DNA of 64,000 nt from Mesorhizobium australicum (lineage in GTDB: Bacteria; Pseudomonadota; Alphaproteobacteria; Rhizobiales; Rhizobiaceae): the NCBI RefSeq assembly GCF_900177325.1, contig NZ_FXBL01000004.1, positions 2,046,001 through 2,110,000 of the forward strand, written 5' to 3'. The notes beneath the pieces are model-generated. The model was not told the origin of the DNA. It saw nothing but the letters and a program-made list of their open reading frames with translations, and searched no databases. Shown here piece after piece: positions 51,082 to 59,633 of the stretch. Position 1 is the first letter of the stretch. Every line of letters starts with the position of its first letter. Made by a program: the position numbers and the translations under genes.

Positions 51082-51210
51082 GCGGAAACATCCTGGGAGG
51101 GGCGGACGGCGGAGCGGCGAAAGCGGTTGCCGCATATCATGGAAGCCCATATACCGAAACCCGGATGAGGACCGGCCGCCACGCGGCCGCTTTTGTGAGG
51201 GAACCAACGA

Positions 51211-51813
51211 ATGTCCAATGCCATCGTCATGCGTCCGCTTGTCAGCCTCGCCCTGCCGCAGGGCGGCGTGGCGCGCTTCGCCGCGCAGGCAGCGCTCGTC
51301 GTCGCCGGCACGCTGATCCTGACGATCGCCGCCAAGACCAGGGTACCGCTCGGGCTGGTGGACATCAATCTCGGCACGCTGGCCGTGATGGGGCTCGGCG
51401 TCGCCTATGGCTGGCGCCTGGCGCTGGTGACGCTCATCGCCTACCTCGTGGAAGGCGCGGCCGGCCTGCCTGTGTTCCAGGGCACGCCGGAGAGGGGCAT
51501 CGGCCTCGCCTACATGATGGGCCCGACGGGCGGATACCTCGTCGGCTACATCGCCGCCGCCGTGATCGCCGGCTGGGCGGCGGACCGCGGCTTCGACCGC
51601 AACCCGCTGAAGCTCGGCGCAGCGCTGCTCGTCGGCGAGGCGCTGGTGCTCGGCCTCGGCTTCGCCTGGCTCGCGACCCTGATCGGCGCTGAAAAGGCCT
51701 GGCTCGGCGGCGTGGCGCCATTCGTCTATGGCGACCTCGTCAAGGTGGCGCTGGTGGCGGTCGCCGCTCCCGCCGTGTGGTCGCTCTTCTCGGCCTTCGG
51801 CGCGAAAAAGTAA
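51211..51813 (+). CDS. bioY: Biotin transporter substrate-binding protein BioY
   Basis: BioY (200 aa) is the membrane S-component of the energy-coupling-factor biotin transporter. About six hydrophobic helices are visible, with the conserved AAKTRVPLGLVDINLGTLAVMGLG, GAAGLPVFQGTPERGIGLAYMMGPTGGYLVGYI and YGDLVKVALVA. These match the biotin-binding BioY core. No bioM/bioN genes are next to it, so it works alone or with ECF parts elsewhere. No BioR-like palindrome was seen in the 129-bp upstream gap. A hairpin and a tRNA promoter follow. Confidence 0.95.
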   Translation: MSNAIVMRPLVSLALPQGGVARFAAQAALVVAGTLILTIAAKTRVPLGLVDINLGTLAVMGLGVAYGWRLALVTLIAYLVEGAAGLPVFQGTPERGIGLAYMMGPTGGYLVGYIAAAVIAGWAADRGFDRNPLKLGAALLVGEALVLGLGFAWLATLIGAEKAWLGGVAPFVYGDLVKVALVAVAAPAVWSLFSAFGAKK

Positions 51814-51838
51814 AACTGCGCCGACGCCGACGACCGCG

Positions 51839-51867
51839 TTGCACGTCGTCCGCCGAACCACTATAAG
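51839..51867 (+). promoter_or_regulatory. Sigma-70-type promoter of tRNA-Gln
   Basis: ttgcac, a 17-bp spacer, tataag lies 30 bp before the tRNA. The spacing and both hexamers are near consensus. A perfect ggccgcca / tggcggcc hairpin (51867-51888) falls between promoter and tRNA; it may be part of the tRNA leader or a bioY terminator. Confidence 0.75.
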
Positions 51868-51896
51868 GCCGCCATCGCTCTGGCGGCCTGCCGGAT

Positions 51897-51971
51897 TGGG
51901 GCGTAGCCAAGCGGTAAGGCAGCGGTTTTTGGTACCGCCATTCCCTGGTTCGAATCCAGGCGCCCCAGCCA
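51897..51971 (+). tRNA. tRNA-Gln (anticodon TTG)
   Basis: A full cloverleaf of 75 nt including an encoded CCA. The acceptor arms tggggcg (51897) and cgcccca pair perfectly, the anticodon stem gcggt/accgc encloses the loop ttttggt, so the anticodon is TTG and reads CAA. The T-arm is ctggttcgaatccag. No intron. The gene has its own promoter upstream. Confidence 0.97.
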
Positions 51972-52029
51972 CCTTTTCCGACATGCGCCGTCCGGAACGA
52001 ATGCACGACGTTCGACGGAAAGGCTGCAC

Positions 52030-52953
52030 GTGACCACCCGGGTGGCGATTCTCGCTTGCGTCCACAATGGCGAGCGCTTTCTGGCCGAGCAGTTCGCCTC
52101 GCTCGCCCGCCAGACCGTGTCCGACATCGACGTCTGGGTCTCCGTCGACGGCTCCTCTGACGGCTCGATGGAGCTTCTGGGGGAGATCGCGTCCGGTTGG
52201 ACGAAGGGGCACTTCACCATCCTGCGCGGGCCGGGCGAAGGGTTTGCCGAGAATTTCCGCTCGCTGATGGTCAATCCGGACATCGAGGCGGACTACTTTG
52301 CCTTCTGCGACCAGGACGATATCTGGGCGCCCGACAAGCTGGAGGCCGCGATCGGCTGGCTGTCGCGGCAGCCGGCGGACACGCCGGCGCTCTACGGCAG
52401 CCGCACGCGCATCGTCGACATCGAGGGGCGGCCGGTCGGCTTGTCGCCGCTGTTTGCCGAGCCGCCAAGCTTCCGCAACGCGATCGTGCAGTCGATCGCA
52501 GGCGGCAACACGATGGTAATGAACCGCGCGGCGCACGGCCTGATGGCCGAGGCCTCGCGGCGCAGCGGCTTCGTCAGCCACGACTGGTGGTGCTACATGA
52601 TGGTGACCGGCGCGGGCGGCGCGTTCCACTATTCGCCGGAGCCGCGCATCGACTACCGCCAGCATGTCGGCAACCTGGTCGGATCGAACGACGGGCTGCG
52701 GGCGCGGCTGGGCCGGACCGGCTTCCTCCTCAGCGGCGGCTTCGCGCGCTGGACCGACCGCAACCTCGCCGGCCTGCAGGCCTGCCGCGACCTCCTGACC
52801 GACGATGCGCGGGATGTGCTCGACCGCTTCGCGGCGCTGCGCGGCATGTGGCTGCCGTGGCGGCTGATCGAGCTGCGCCGCAGCGGCATCCACCGCCAGA
52901 GCGCAAAGGGGCAGGCGAGCCTCTATATCGCATCGGCGATCAACCGGCTCTGA
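52030..52953 (+). CDS. Glycosyltransferase family 2, rhamnosyltransferase-like
   Basis: A 307-residue GT-A-fold glycosyltransferase. The N-terminus VAILACVHNGERFLAEQFASLARQT and the VSVDGSSDGS nucleotide-binding segment lead to the metal motif FCDQDDIWAPDKL (DxD-like) and SHDWWCYMM with the catalytic base region. This pattern is typical of rhamnosyltransferases and related GT2 enzymes. A full dTDP-rhamnose operon lies 1.5 kb downstream, which supports rhamnose as donor. The start is GTG 52030, just after the tRNA. The C-terminal half is helical and not informative. Confidence 0.9.
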   Translation: MTTRVAILACVHNGERFLAEQFASLARQTVSDIDVWVSVDGSSDGSMELLGEIASGWTKGHFTILRGPGEGFAENFRSLMVNPDIEADYFAFCDQDDIWAPDKLEAAIGWLSRQPADTPALYGSRTRIVDIEGRPVGLSPLFAEPPSFRNAIVQSIAGGNTMVMNRAAHGLMAEASRRSGFVSHDWWCYMMVTGAGGAFHYSPEPRIDYRQHVGNLVGSNDGLRARLGRTGFLLSGGFARWTDRNLAGLQACRDLLTDDARDVLDRFAALRGMWLPWRLIELRRSGIHRQSAKGQASLYIASAINRL

Positions 52954-52972
52954 GCCTGCTCGAAATGCGCTG
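52952..52972. repeat. Copy of the smc-downstream palindrome arm
   Basis: gagcctgctcgaaatgcgct matches, with one mismatch, the reverse complement of the right arm at 29615-29635. It begins inside the GT2 stop codon. The 223-bp gap after it (52954-53176) contains no gene. Confidence 0.55.
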
Positions 52973-53176
52973 GCTGCCTGGCGCGATTTTCGGGTGCGGG
53001 ACGTGGATGGATTTTTTCGTCTTCGAGGAAAATGCCGCGACGGTCGGAGCGATTCGAGGAGCGTTTTCAGCGAGTTGATGCAGGGGGCGGGGAGGATTTG
53101 CCCGTGACGCAGGCCTGATCGATCAACCGGGGCAGCGGGCCGGGCGATTCTGCGCGCGACAAACGCGGAGAACGCC

Positions 53177-54499
53177 ATGGCAGACCAGACCCCGACCCTG
53201 AAAATGCCCTACATCATGCCCTCGCAGGCGCAGAAGCACGTGACGCACAACCAGTCGCTCGAGATCCTCGACGCGGTGGTGCAGCTCTCGGTGCTGTCAA
53301 ACGCGATTTCCGCGCCGCCTAGCGATCCGGACGAGGGCGACCGCTACATCGTCGGCGCGGCACCCTCCGGCGCCTGGAGCGGACATAGCGGCAAGATCGC
53401 GGTGGCGCGGCCGGGCGGCTGGGCGATCGTCGCGCCGCGGCCCGGCTGGATCGCCTGGGTCGCCGACGAGGAGGCGCTCGTCCTGTTCGACGGCACGGAC
53501 TGGGTGGATGCGGTGGCCGCCGGGCTCAACCCGGTCGCGCTGGTGGGCGTGAACGCGACGGCGGATGCGGGCAACCGGCTCGCGGTGGCGAGCGCCGCCA
53601 GCCTGTTCAGCCACGAGGGCGGCGACCATCGGCTGAAGATCAACAAGGCGGACGCCGGCGACACGGCCTCGGTGCTGTTCCAGACCGGCTTCTCCGGCCG
53701 CGCCGAGTTCGGGTTGGCAGGCGAGGACGACTTCTCGGTGAAGGTGTCGCCCGATGGCAGCGCCTGGACGCAGGCACTGGCGGTGGACGCGGCGAGCGGG
53801 CTGGCTGTCGTCGCCGGCGATCCCGTGGAGGAGCTCGGCATCGCGACGCGGCGCTACGCCATGTCGCGGCAGGGCGACACGATGACGGGCGCCTTCCAGC
53901 TGCATGGAGCCGCGCACGCACCGCAGGCCGGCCCGGCCGGCACGATCATGCATGTGTCGAACCAGGGCGACGCGACGCGCGTCCTGTTCGACAATTACAA
54001 CAGCGGCGCGGGCGGCCCGAACTTCACCTTCCGCAAGGCGCGCGGCACCGCGGCGGCACCCTCGGCGCTGCAGAGCGGCGACCAGGTCTTCAACATTGCG
54101 GCCTTCGGCTATGGCGCGACGCAGTACAACGCCGTGTCGCTCGGCGGCATCGTGGCGCGCGCGACGGAGGCCTGGACGGACACGGCGCGCGGCCTGGACA
54201 TGGCGTTCTCGGTCTGCGTCAACGGCACAGCGAGCGCGGTGCCGCATCTGAGGCTCACCGGGCTCAACGTCCGCGTCGGCGACGGCACCGGCAGCCCGAT
54301 CGCGCTGCAGATGAACGGCGCGAACACGATCGTCAGCGCCGAGCGCCACCTGATGCTGCGCTCCTACACGGTGGCCGGGCTGCCCGCGGCGTCGCCGGAA
54401 GGGCAGTTGATCCATGTCTCGGACGGCAGCTCGAACCGGCGCATGGCAGTGTCCGACGGAACGAACTGGCGCTTTCCCGACGGGGCGGTGGTGTCGTGA
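53177..54499 (+). CDS. DUF2793 protein (phage-tail / gene-transfer-agent type)
   Basis: A 440-residue protein. The N-terminal 95 residues are DUF2793: TLKMPYIMPSQAQKHVTHNQSLEILDAVVQLSV, DPDEGDRYIVG, then GWIAWVADEEALVLFDGTDW. The rest (about 100-430) is beta-rich with RFxxxxxNSGxxxNFTFRKARG-type repeats and ends in SDGSSNRRMAVSDGTNWRFPDGAVV. DUF2793 proteins are found beside gene-transfer-agent and prophage tail genes in Alphaproteobacteria. No other phage gene is near here, so it may be a domesticated fibre or surface protein. It sits between a GT2 gene and the rhamnose operon. Confidence 0.85.
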   Translation: MADQTPTLKMPYIMPSQAQKHVTHNQSLEILDAVVQLSVLSNAISAPPSDPDEGDRYIVGAAPSGAWSGHSGKIAVARPGGWAIVAPRPGWIAWVADEEALVLFDGTDWVDAVAAGLNPVALVGVNATADAGNRLAVASAASLFSHEGGDHRLKINKADAGDTASVLFQTGFSGRAEFGLAGEDDFSVKVSPDGSAWTQALAVDAASGLAVVAGDPVEELGIATRRYAMSRQGDTMTGAFQLHGAAHAPQAGPAGTIMHVSNQGDATRVLFDNYNSGAGGPNFTFRKARGTAAAPSALQSGDQVFNIAAFGYGATQYNAVSLGGIVARATEAWTDTARGLDMAFSVCVNGTASAVPHLRLTGLNVRVGDGTGSPIALQMNGANTIVSAERHLMLRSYTVAGLPAASPEGQLIHVSDGSSNRRMAVSDGTNWRFPDGAVVS

Positions 54500-54506
54500 T
54501 CGGGGC

Positions 54507-55385
54507 TCAGGCGAGCAGGCGCCGGACGACAAGATCCGTGCTGTCCTGCCAGTCGGGCGCGGTCCAGCCGAAGGTCTGGGCGAACTTCGCGGTCGACAGG
54601 CGGGAGTTGGCGGGGCGGCGCGCCTTGGTCGGATAGTCGGCGGCCGGGATGTCCTTTACCTGCGCGGAGGGGCCGCCATTGGCGCGGCTCGCCTCGAAGA
54701 TGCGGCGGGCGAAGCCGCTCCAGTTGGTCGTGCCGCTGCCGGCGAGATGGAAGATACCGAAGACGTCGTCCTGCCCGGACGTGAGCTGCGGGGCGATGTG
54801 GAGGATCGCGTCGGCGATGTCGAGCGCCGAGGTCGGGTTGCCGTGCTGGTCGGCGACGACGGTCAGTTCGTCGCGGCTGGCCGCGACGCGCAGCATGGTG
54901 CGGACAAAATTGTTGCCGAAGGGGCTGTAGACCCAGGCTGTGCGCAGGATCGCGTGGCGCGGATTGGCGGCGGCGACCGCGTGTTCGCCGGCGAGCTTGG
55001 ACGCGCCGTAGACGCCGATCGGGCCGGTAGGGTCGGTCTCGACGTATTCACCGTCCTTGGAGCCGTCGAAGACATAGTCGGTGGACAGATGGATGACGGG
55101 CACGCCGAGCGCATGCGCGGCGGCTGCGACCGCGCCGGCGCCGGCGCCGTTGACGGCATGCGCCAGCTCGGGCTCGTCCTCGGCCTTGTCGACCGCGGTG
55201 TAGGCGGCGGACGAGACGACGAGATCGGGCCGTGCGGCCTCAAGCGCGGGCGCGACCGAGGCAGGGTTCGCGAGGTCGAGGTCCGGACGACCGACGAGCA
55301 CGATCTCGACGCCTGGGCGGCTGCTGCCGCGTTCCTTCAGGCTCTGGGCGACCTGGCCCTCGCGGCCGGTGACGGCGATCCTCAC
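54507..55385 (-). CDS. rfbD: dTDP-4-dehydrorhamnose reductase
   Basis: RfbD/RmlD (292 aa) reduces dTDP-4-keto-L-rhamnose to dTDP-L-rhamnose, the last step of the pathway. The nucleotide-binding start is [15 protein letters not shown], the catalytic motif YGASK is present with the Thr-Asp-Tyr-Val-Phe-Asp (STDYVFDG) stretch, and the C-terminal [13 protein letters not shown] is typical. The start is the GTG at 55385, which overlaps the rfbB stop; a longer reading from 55457 would run into rfbB. It is the last gene of the rfbA-rfbC-rfbB-rfbD unit. Confidence 0.96.
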   Translation of the reverse strand: MRIAVTGREGQVAQSLKERGSSRPGVEIVLVGRPDLDLANPASVAPALEAARPDLVVSSAAYTAVDKAEDEPELAHAVNGAGAGAVAAAAHALGVPVIHLSTDYVFDGSKDGEYVETDPTGPIGVYGASKLAGEHAVAAANPRHAILRTAWVYSPFGNNFVRTMLRVAASRDELTVVADQHGNPTSALDIADAILHIAPQLTSGQDDVFGIFHLAGSGTTNWSGFARRIFEASRANGGPSAQVKDIPAADYPTKARRPANSRLSTAKFAQTFGWTAPDWQDSTDLVVRRLLA

Positions 55386-56449
55386 TCCGCGGCCTTCTGC
55401 GCTTCGCCGAGGCGCTGGCCGGAATATTTCTCGCGGCGGATCGGTCCCCACCACCATTCGTTGGCGAGATACCAGTCGATGGTGCGGGCGAGACCTGTCT
55501 CGAAGCTCTCCTGTGGCGTCCAGCCGAGTTCGCGCTTGATCTTCGAGGCATCGATCGCGTAGCGGCGGTCGTGGCCGGGACGATCGGTGACGTAGGTGAT
55601 CAGGTCGCTGTAGCTGCCCTTCTTGCGGGGGCGCTTGCGGTCGAGGATGTCGCAGATCGTCTGCACGACCGAAAGGTTGGTGCGCTCGGAATTGCCGCCG
55701 ACATTGTAGCTCTCGCCGTTGACGCCCTTCGTCGCGATCGTCGCCAGCGCACGGGCATGGTCCTCGACATAGAGCCAGTCGCGCACGTTTTCGCCCTTGC
55801 CGTAGATCGGCAGCGGCTTCTCGTCGAGCGCGTTGAGGATGACCAGCGGGATCAGCTTCTCGGGGAAGTGGAACGGGCCGTAATTGTTGGAGCAGTTGGA
55901 AAGCACGACCGGCAGGCCGTAGGTCTCGTGCCAGGCGCGGACCAGATGGTCGGACGCGGCCTTGGAGGCGGAGTAGGGCGAGGAGGGCGCGTAGGGCGTC
56001 TCCTCGGTGAAGATGCCGCTGTCGAAGGGCAGATCGCCGAACACCTCGTCGGTCGAGATGTGGTGGAAGCGGAAGCGTTCCTTCTTGGCGCCGCTGAGGC
56101 CGCGATAATATTCGAGAGAGGCCTTGAGCATGCGGAACGTGCCGATGACGTTGGTCTCGATGAAGGCCTCCGGCCCGTCGATCGAGCGGTCGACATGGCT
56201 TTCGGCCGCAAGGTGCATGACCACGTCGATGTCGTCGCGCCTCAGGATGTCGAGGATCGAGCCGTCGTCGCAGATGTCCTTTTGCTCGAAACGGTAGTTG
56301 TGCTGGTTCTCGATCGGCCGCAGCGAGGCGAGATTGCCGGCATAGGTCAGCTTGTCGACATTGGTGACGTTGTTCGACAGGTCGGAACAGATGTGCCGGC
56401 AGACCGCCGATCCGATGAAGCCGGCGCCGCCGGTGACCAGGAAGTTCAT
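55382..56449 (-). CDS. rfbB: dTDP-glucose 4,6-dehydratase
   Basis: RfbB/RmlB (355 aa) converts dTDP-glucose to dTDP-4-keto-6-deoxyglucose. It has the Rossmann start [18 protein letters not shown], the [15 protein letters not shown] segment, the STDEVFG catalytic loop, [12 protein letters not shown] (YxxxK), [16 protein letters not shown], and the [14 protein letters not shown] region. All catalytic residues are seen. The stop overlaps the rfbD start by 4 bp and it follows rfbC by 15 bp. Confidence 0.97.
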   Translation of the reverse strand: MNFLVTGGAGFIGSAVCRHICSDLSNNVTNVDKLTYAGNLASLRPIENQHNYRFEQKDICDDGSILDILRRDDIDVVMHLAAESHVDRSIDGPEAFIETNVIGTFRMLKASLEYYRGLSGAKKERFRFHHISTDEVFGDLPFDSGIFTEETPYAPSSPYSASKAASDHLVRAWHETYGLPVVLSNCSNNYGPFHFPEKLIPLVILNALDEKPLPIYGKGENVRDWLYVEDHARALATIATKGVNGESYNVGGNSERTNLSVVQTICDILDRKRPRKKGSYSDLITYVTDRPGHDRRYAIDASKIKRELGWTPQESFETGLARTIDWYLANEWWWGPIRREKYSGQRLGEAQKAAE

Positions 56450-56464
56450 GCGGAATACCTCATG

Positions 56465-57019
56465 TCAGTCGAAGAGATCTGCATTGGCAAGCAGCGGCGC
56501 ATTCCTGTCCTTGTCGGAGAGCGTGAAACCGCCGGAAATGGTGGGCCACGCCACACCGATCGCCGGATCGTCGAACCGCAACGACCGGTCGTGCTCCTTC
56601 GAATACAGGTTCGTCACCTTGTAGAGAACCTCGGTGTCGGGAACGAGCGTGACGAAGCCGTGGGCGAAGCCTTTGGGGACGAGAATCTGGTTCCAGCGTT
56701 CCGCCGAGACTTCGAGCGCTTCCCACTTGCCGAAGGTCGGCGAGGAGCGGCGAATGTCCACAACCACGTCGAGGATCGCGCCGCGCGTCACGCGCACCAG
56801 CTTGTCCTGCGCGAAGGGCGGCAACTGGTAGTGCAGGCCGCGCAGCACCCCGGCGGCTGCGGAGTAGGAGTGGTTGTCCTGAACGAAGACGAGGTCGACC
56901 CCGGCGGTCTTCAGCTCCGCGGCGTTGTACGTTTCGGAGAAGAAGCCGCGGTGGTCGCCATGCTTCTTTGGCAGGATCTCGAGTACATCCCCGAGCCCGA
57001 GCTTCCTCACTTCAACCAT
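56465..57019 (-). CDS. rfbC: dTDP-4-dehydrorhamnose 3,5-epimerase
   Basis: RfbC/RmlC (184 aa) is a cupin-fold epimerase that sets the L-configuration of rhamnose. The cupin motifs are HGDHRGFFSETYNAA, FVQDNHSYSAAAGVLRGLHYQLPP and the catalytic VRVTRGAILDVVVDIRRSSPTFGKW, followed by VPKGFAHGFVTL. The conserved histidine and tyrosine pair is intact. ATG 57019 shares a base with the rfbA stop (TGATG), so translation is coupled. Confidence 0.97.
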   Translation of the reverse strand: MVEVRKLGLGDVLEILPKKHGDHRGFFSETYNAAELKTAGVDLVFVQDNHSYSAAAGVLRGLHYQLPPFAQDKLVRVTRGAILDVVVDIRRSSPTFGKWEALEVSAERWNQILVPKGFAHGFVTLVPDTEVLYKVTNLYSKEHDRSLRFDDPAIGVAWPTISGGFTLSDKDRNAPLLANADLFD

Positions 57020-57900
57020 CACGCTTCCGCTATTTCCGCGACCCTGCGCCTGAGATAGGCCGCATATTCGTTCTTGCCGAGCTTGGCGGCGCGGGCAAGC
57101 ACCCGGTCCGCCGATACCCAGCCTTTTTCGACCCCGATCTCTTCGGGGCAGGCGATCTTGATGCCTTGCCGGTGCTCGATCGTGCGGACGAACGAGGACG
57201 CCTCGTGCAGGCTGTCATGCGTGCCGGTGTCGAGCCAGGCGTAGCCGCGGCCGAGCTGATGGACGTGCAGCGTGCCGCGTTCGAGATAGACGTTGTTGAC
57301 CGTGGTGATCTCGAGTTCGCCGCGGGCCGACGGTTTGATCGACTTGGCGATCTCGACCACCTCGTTGTCGTAGAAATAGAGGCCGGTAACGGCCCAGTTC
57401 GACTTCGGATTGGCCGGCTTCTCCTCGATCGTCAGCGCCTGACCGGTCGCCTTGTCGAAGGAAACCACGCCGTAGCGCTGCGGGTCCTCGACATGATAGG
57501 CGAAGACCGAGGCGCCGCCGGTGCGCTGCGCGGCCTGCTGGCAGAGATTGGAAAGTCCCTCGCCGAAATAGATGTTGTCGCCGAGGATCATCGCCACATT
57601 GTCGTCGCCGACGAAGCTGTCGCCGATGATGAAGGCTTCGGCGAGGCCGTTGGGCTGCGGCTGCACCGCATAGGACAGGCTGAGGCCGAACTCGCCGCCG
57701 TCGCCGAGCAGTTCCTGGAACACCGGCAGGTCGCGCGGCGTCGAGATGATCAATATCTCGCGGATTCCGGCCAGCATGAGGACGCTCAGCGGATAGTAGA
57801 TCATCGGCTTGTCGTAGATCGGGAGGATCTGCTTCGAGACAGCCAAAGTCAGAGGGTACAGGCGGGTGCCACTGCCGCCCGCAAGAATGATGCCCTTCAT
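57019..57900 (-). CDS. rfbA: Glucose-1-phosphate thymidylyltransferase
   Basis: RfbA/RmlA (293 aa) makes dTDP-glucose from glucose-1-phosphate and dTTP, the first step of rhamnose synthesis. The nucleotide motif is [14 protein letters not shown], followed by [42 protein letters not shown] and the sugar-binding [14 protein letters not shown] 57900 places the motif at the N-terminus as usual. It leads the tight four-gene operon. A short minus-strand frame lies between it and the upstream gap and may be a leader gene. Confidence 0.97.
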   Translation of the reverse strand: MKGIILAGGSGTRLYPLTLAVSKQILPIYDKPMIYYPLSVLMLAGIREILIISTPRDLPVFQELLGDGGEFGLSLSYAVQPQPNGLAEAFIIGDSFVGDDNVAMILGDNIYFGEGLSNLCQQAAQRTGGASVFAYHVEDPQRYGVVSFDKATGQALTIEEKPANPKSNWAVTGLYFYDNEVVEIAKSIKPSARGELEITTVNNVYLERGTLHVHQLGRGYAWLDTGTHDSLHEASSFVRTIEHRQGIKIACPEEIGVEKGWVSADRVLARAAKLGKNEYAAYLRRRVAEIAEA

Positions 57901-57927
57901 AGGTAACTCTCTACGCCCCACTCAAGA

Positions 57928-58071
57928 TTATGTAAGAAACGTCTTCAAGCCCCGCAGGCGACCTATCACGAGCGTACGCACCCAGTCCATAACGTTTTGC
58001 TTCACCGGGAAATCCGATGCGAGACGGCCCGCCAGCCTCGCGCAAGCCGCCGGGGCTAAGCTGGCAACCAT
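57928..58071 (-). CDS. Possible small basic protein upstream of rfbA
   Basis: A 47-residue frame on the same strand as rfbA, ending 27 bp before it. It reads MVASLAPAACARLAGRLASD, FPVKQNVMDWVRTLVIGR, then LRGLKTFLT. The start has an aggaag ribosome binding site 5 bp upstream, and the peptide is basic and amphipathic, with a possible membrane-associating helix (MDWVRTLVIGRLRGLK). It could be a leader peptide or small membrane protein of the rhamnose operon. No homologue is known to me, and chance cannot be excluded. Confidence 0.35.
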   Translation of the reverse strand: MVASLAPAACARLAGRLASDFPVKQNVMDWVRTLVIGRLRGLKTFLT

Positions 58072-58098
58072 CGGCACTTCCTGCGCGGAGCTGGCAGC

Positions 58099-58617
58099 AT
58101 GACTCTCTTCGGATCGTTGCGGACGAGCTACCCGCCCGCGACCACGCAGATCGGCCGCATGCCCACCGTCTCCGACAATCCTTCGGACGGCGGCCAGGGA
58201 AATGGCGGCAACGAATTCCTCTCGCTGGTCGACGGCGGCACGTCGGCATCGGACGGCACATCGACGGGCAAGCTGTCGATCTATTCGGCGCTCTCGCCCC
58301 AAGACGCCTATCGCGCCTCGCTGATCGGCAGCCTGCTGGACGGCGGCACGAGCGAGAACACGGGCGGCGACGAGGCGGCGGACGATCCGGCGCTGGAGAA
58401 CCCGATCGGCGAGGTGACCGGCGACCTGGAGGCCGGCGCGACCGTGAGCTACGAGGCCTCTGACGCCGACGAGGTGACGAACGGGCTGCAGAGCGACAGC
58501 GCCGACAACACCCTGCCCAAGGCGGACGATACGGAAGACGACGAGGTCGAAAGCCCGATCGCCGCGGAAGGCGCGGTCACGAACGCGCTGCCGAAGATGG
58601 ACGCGCCGCCCGCTTGA
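58099..58617 (+). CDS. Acidic low-complexity protein of unknown function
   Basis: A 172-residue protein rich in Asp, Glu, Gly, Ser and Thr with few aromatic or cysteine residues: TVSDNPSDGGQGNGGNEFLS, STGKLSIYSALSPQDAYRASLIGSLLDGG, then a long acidic stretch (DDPALENPIGEVTGDLEAG, DDTEDDEVESP). The middle YSALSPQDAYRASLIGSLL may form a helix; the rest looks disordered. Codon use is normal for the genome (third positions strongly G/C), and ggag precedes the ATG, so I think it is real. It sits between the rhamnose and type II secretion operons. A role as secreted substrate or flexible linker is only speculation. Confidence 0.55.
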   Translation: MTLFGSLRTSYPPATTQIGRMPTVSDNPSDGGQGNGGNEFLSLVDGGTSASDGTSTGKLSIYSALSPQDAYRASLIGSLLDGGTSENTGGDEAADDPALENPIGEVTGDLEAGATVSYEASDADEVTNGLQSDSADNTLPKADDTEDDEVESPIAAEGAVTNALPKMDAPPA

Positions 58618-58623
58618 GGCGCT

Positions 58624-58649
58624 TCCGGGCAGCTTCCCGCGCTCCCGGA
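58624..58649. terminator. Weak hairpin between the acidic gene and gspJ
   Basis: tccggg, 14-nt loop, cccgga lies in the 39-bp gap between the two convergent stops. The stem is short and without a T-run, so it is a weak bidirectional candidate. Confidence 0.3.
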
Positions 58650-58656
58650 TAATCTC

Positions 58657-59253
58657 TCATGATACCCGCGCGATCGTCGTCGCCGAGACCGTCTTTCCCG
58701 CGACGGAGCGGGAAATCCTGATCTTTACCAACTTCGGCAGGATGCCGGGCTTGGAGAAGGACGACATGAAGCTGACGCCGTCTTCCGAGTAGGTGAAGTC
58801 GATCTTGTCGAAGCTGTCGAGGATGATGATCGTGGAGCGCGTGGCCTCGGCCGCGTCCTGAGCCCGGCGCATCGCCATCGACTGCACGAGGCGCGGCGCG
58901 TCGGCCTGATCGTCGATGTGGATGTCGATGTCGCGCAGCGCCAGCGAATAGAAGCCCTGGCGGGTGACCGCGGCGAAGCGCATCTGCGTCGCCTGGCCGT
59001 CGAACATCTTGATGTTCTCTTCCTCATCGCTGTCGGGCAGCCTGGCGAGCTTGGCCGCCGAGAGCGTCCGGGCGAGATGGGACAGCGCGCCCTCCAGCTC
59101 GGCGCGGACGATCACCTGCTCGCGCAGCCGCGCGACGGAGTTCAACTGGCCGAAAACCCCGGCCATCATCCCCGCCATGACCGCGACGACCGAGAGCGCC
59201 ACCAGCACCTCGATCAGGACGAAACCATCGCGCGAGGAGGAAGGCCTGGTCAT
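58657..59253 (-). CDS. gspJ: Type II secretion minor pseudopilin GspJ
   Basis: A 198-residue minor pseudopilin. The prepilin signal is DGFVLIEVLVALSVVAVMAG, with glycine at -1, phenylalanine at +1 and glutamate at +5, followed by the long hydrophobic helix. The C-terminal domain is beta-rich with no family motif beyond that; order in the operon (after H and I) and length fit GspJ. It is the last gene of the operon and overlaps gspI by 4 bp. ATG 59253 is used. Confidence 0.85.
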   Translation of the reverse strand: MTRPSSSRDGFVLIEVLVALSVVAVMAGMMAGVFGQLNSVARLREQVIVRAELEGALSHLARTLSAAKLARLPDSDEEENIKMFDGQATQMRFAAVTRQGFYSLALRDIDIHIDDQADAPRLVQSMAMRRAQDAAEATRSTIIILDSFDKIDFTYSEDGVSFMSSFSKPGILPKLVKIRISRSVAGKTVSATTIARVS

Positions 59254-59633
59254 GGCGCGGCCTGCAGCGGCGGATTGCTGACGAATGTCCGGTAGGTATA
59301 GGACGGCCCTTTGGCGCCGCGCGGCCAGACGGTGGCGGTGAGCGCCAGCAGCGGCCGCGCATGGTCGTCGCGCACCGCCCGGGCGACGATCCGCCACGGC
59401 TCGCCGGAATCGAGCTCGCCCTCGAAATCGCCCTCGTTCCTGAGATCGGGGAACTCCTTTGCCGCGAGCGACGCGTAGACGAGGCCGGCGGCCTGGATGT
59501 CGGCCGCGCGCACCAGCGTGGTGGCGCTCTGGGAGATGGTCTGCATGCCGACGCCCAGTGCGACCGCGAGGATCGCGAAGGCGACGATCGTCTCGACGAG
59601 GATGAAGCCGCCCTCCTTGCCGTCCGCGCTCAT
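59250..59633 (-). CDS. gspI: Type II secretion minor pseudopilin GspI
   Basis: A 127-residue pseudopilin with prepilin leader and helix EGGFILVETIVAFAILAVALGVG: glycine before phenylalanine at the cleavage site and glutamate at +5. The short C-terminal domain and its place between H and J fit GspI, which primes the pseudopilus tip with J and K. It overlaps gspH (4 bp) and gspJ (4 bp), so the three are co-translated. Confidence 0.87.
   Translation of the reverse strand: MSADGKEGGFILVETIVAFAILAVALGVGMQTISQSATTLVRAADIQAAGLVYASLAAKEFPDLRNEGDFEGELDSGEPWRIVARAVRDDHARPLLALTATVWPRGAKGPSYTYRTFVSNPPLQAAP

Noticed and set aside
51897..51971. tRNA-Gln as an integration site for an island carrying GT2, DUF2793 and rfb genes
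   Set aside because: No repeat of the tRNA 3' end, no integrase and no clear composition change were found to the right of the tRNA.
50176..53178. A 1000-codon minus-strand frame
   Set aside because: Only its last 301 codons are the MBL-fold gene. The rest lies antisense to bioY, the tRNA and the GT2 gene and has no domain.
53177..54499. Prophage or gene-transfer-agent cluster
   Set aside because: Only the DUF2793 gene has a phage link; no capsid, terminase, portal or tail-assembly genes lie in the window.
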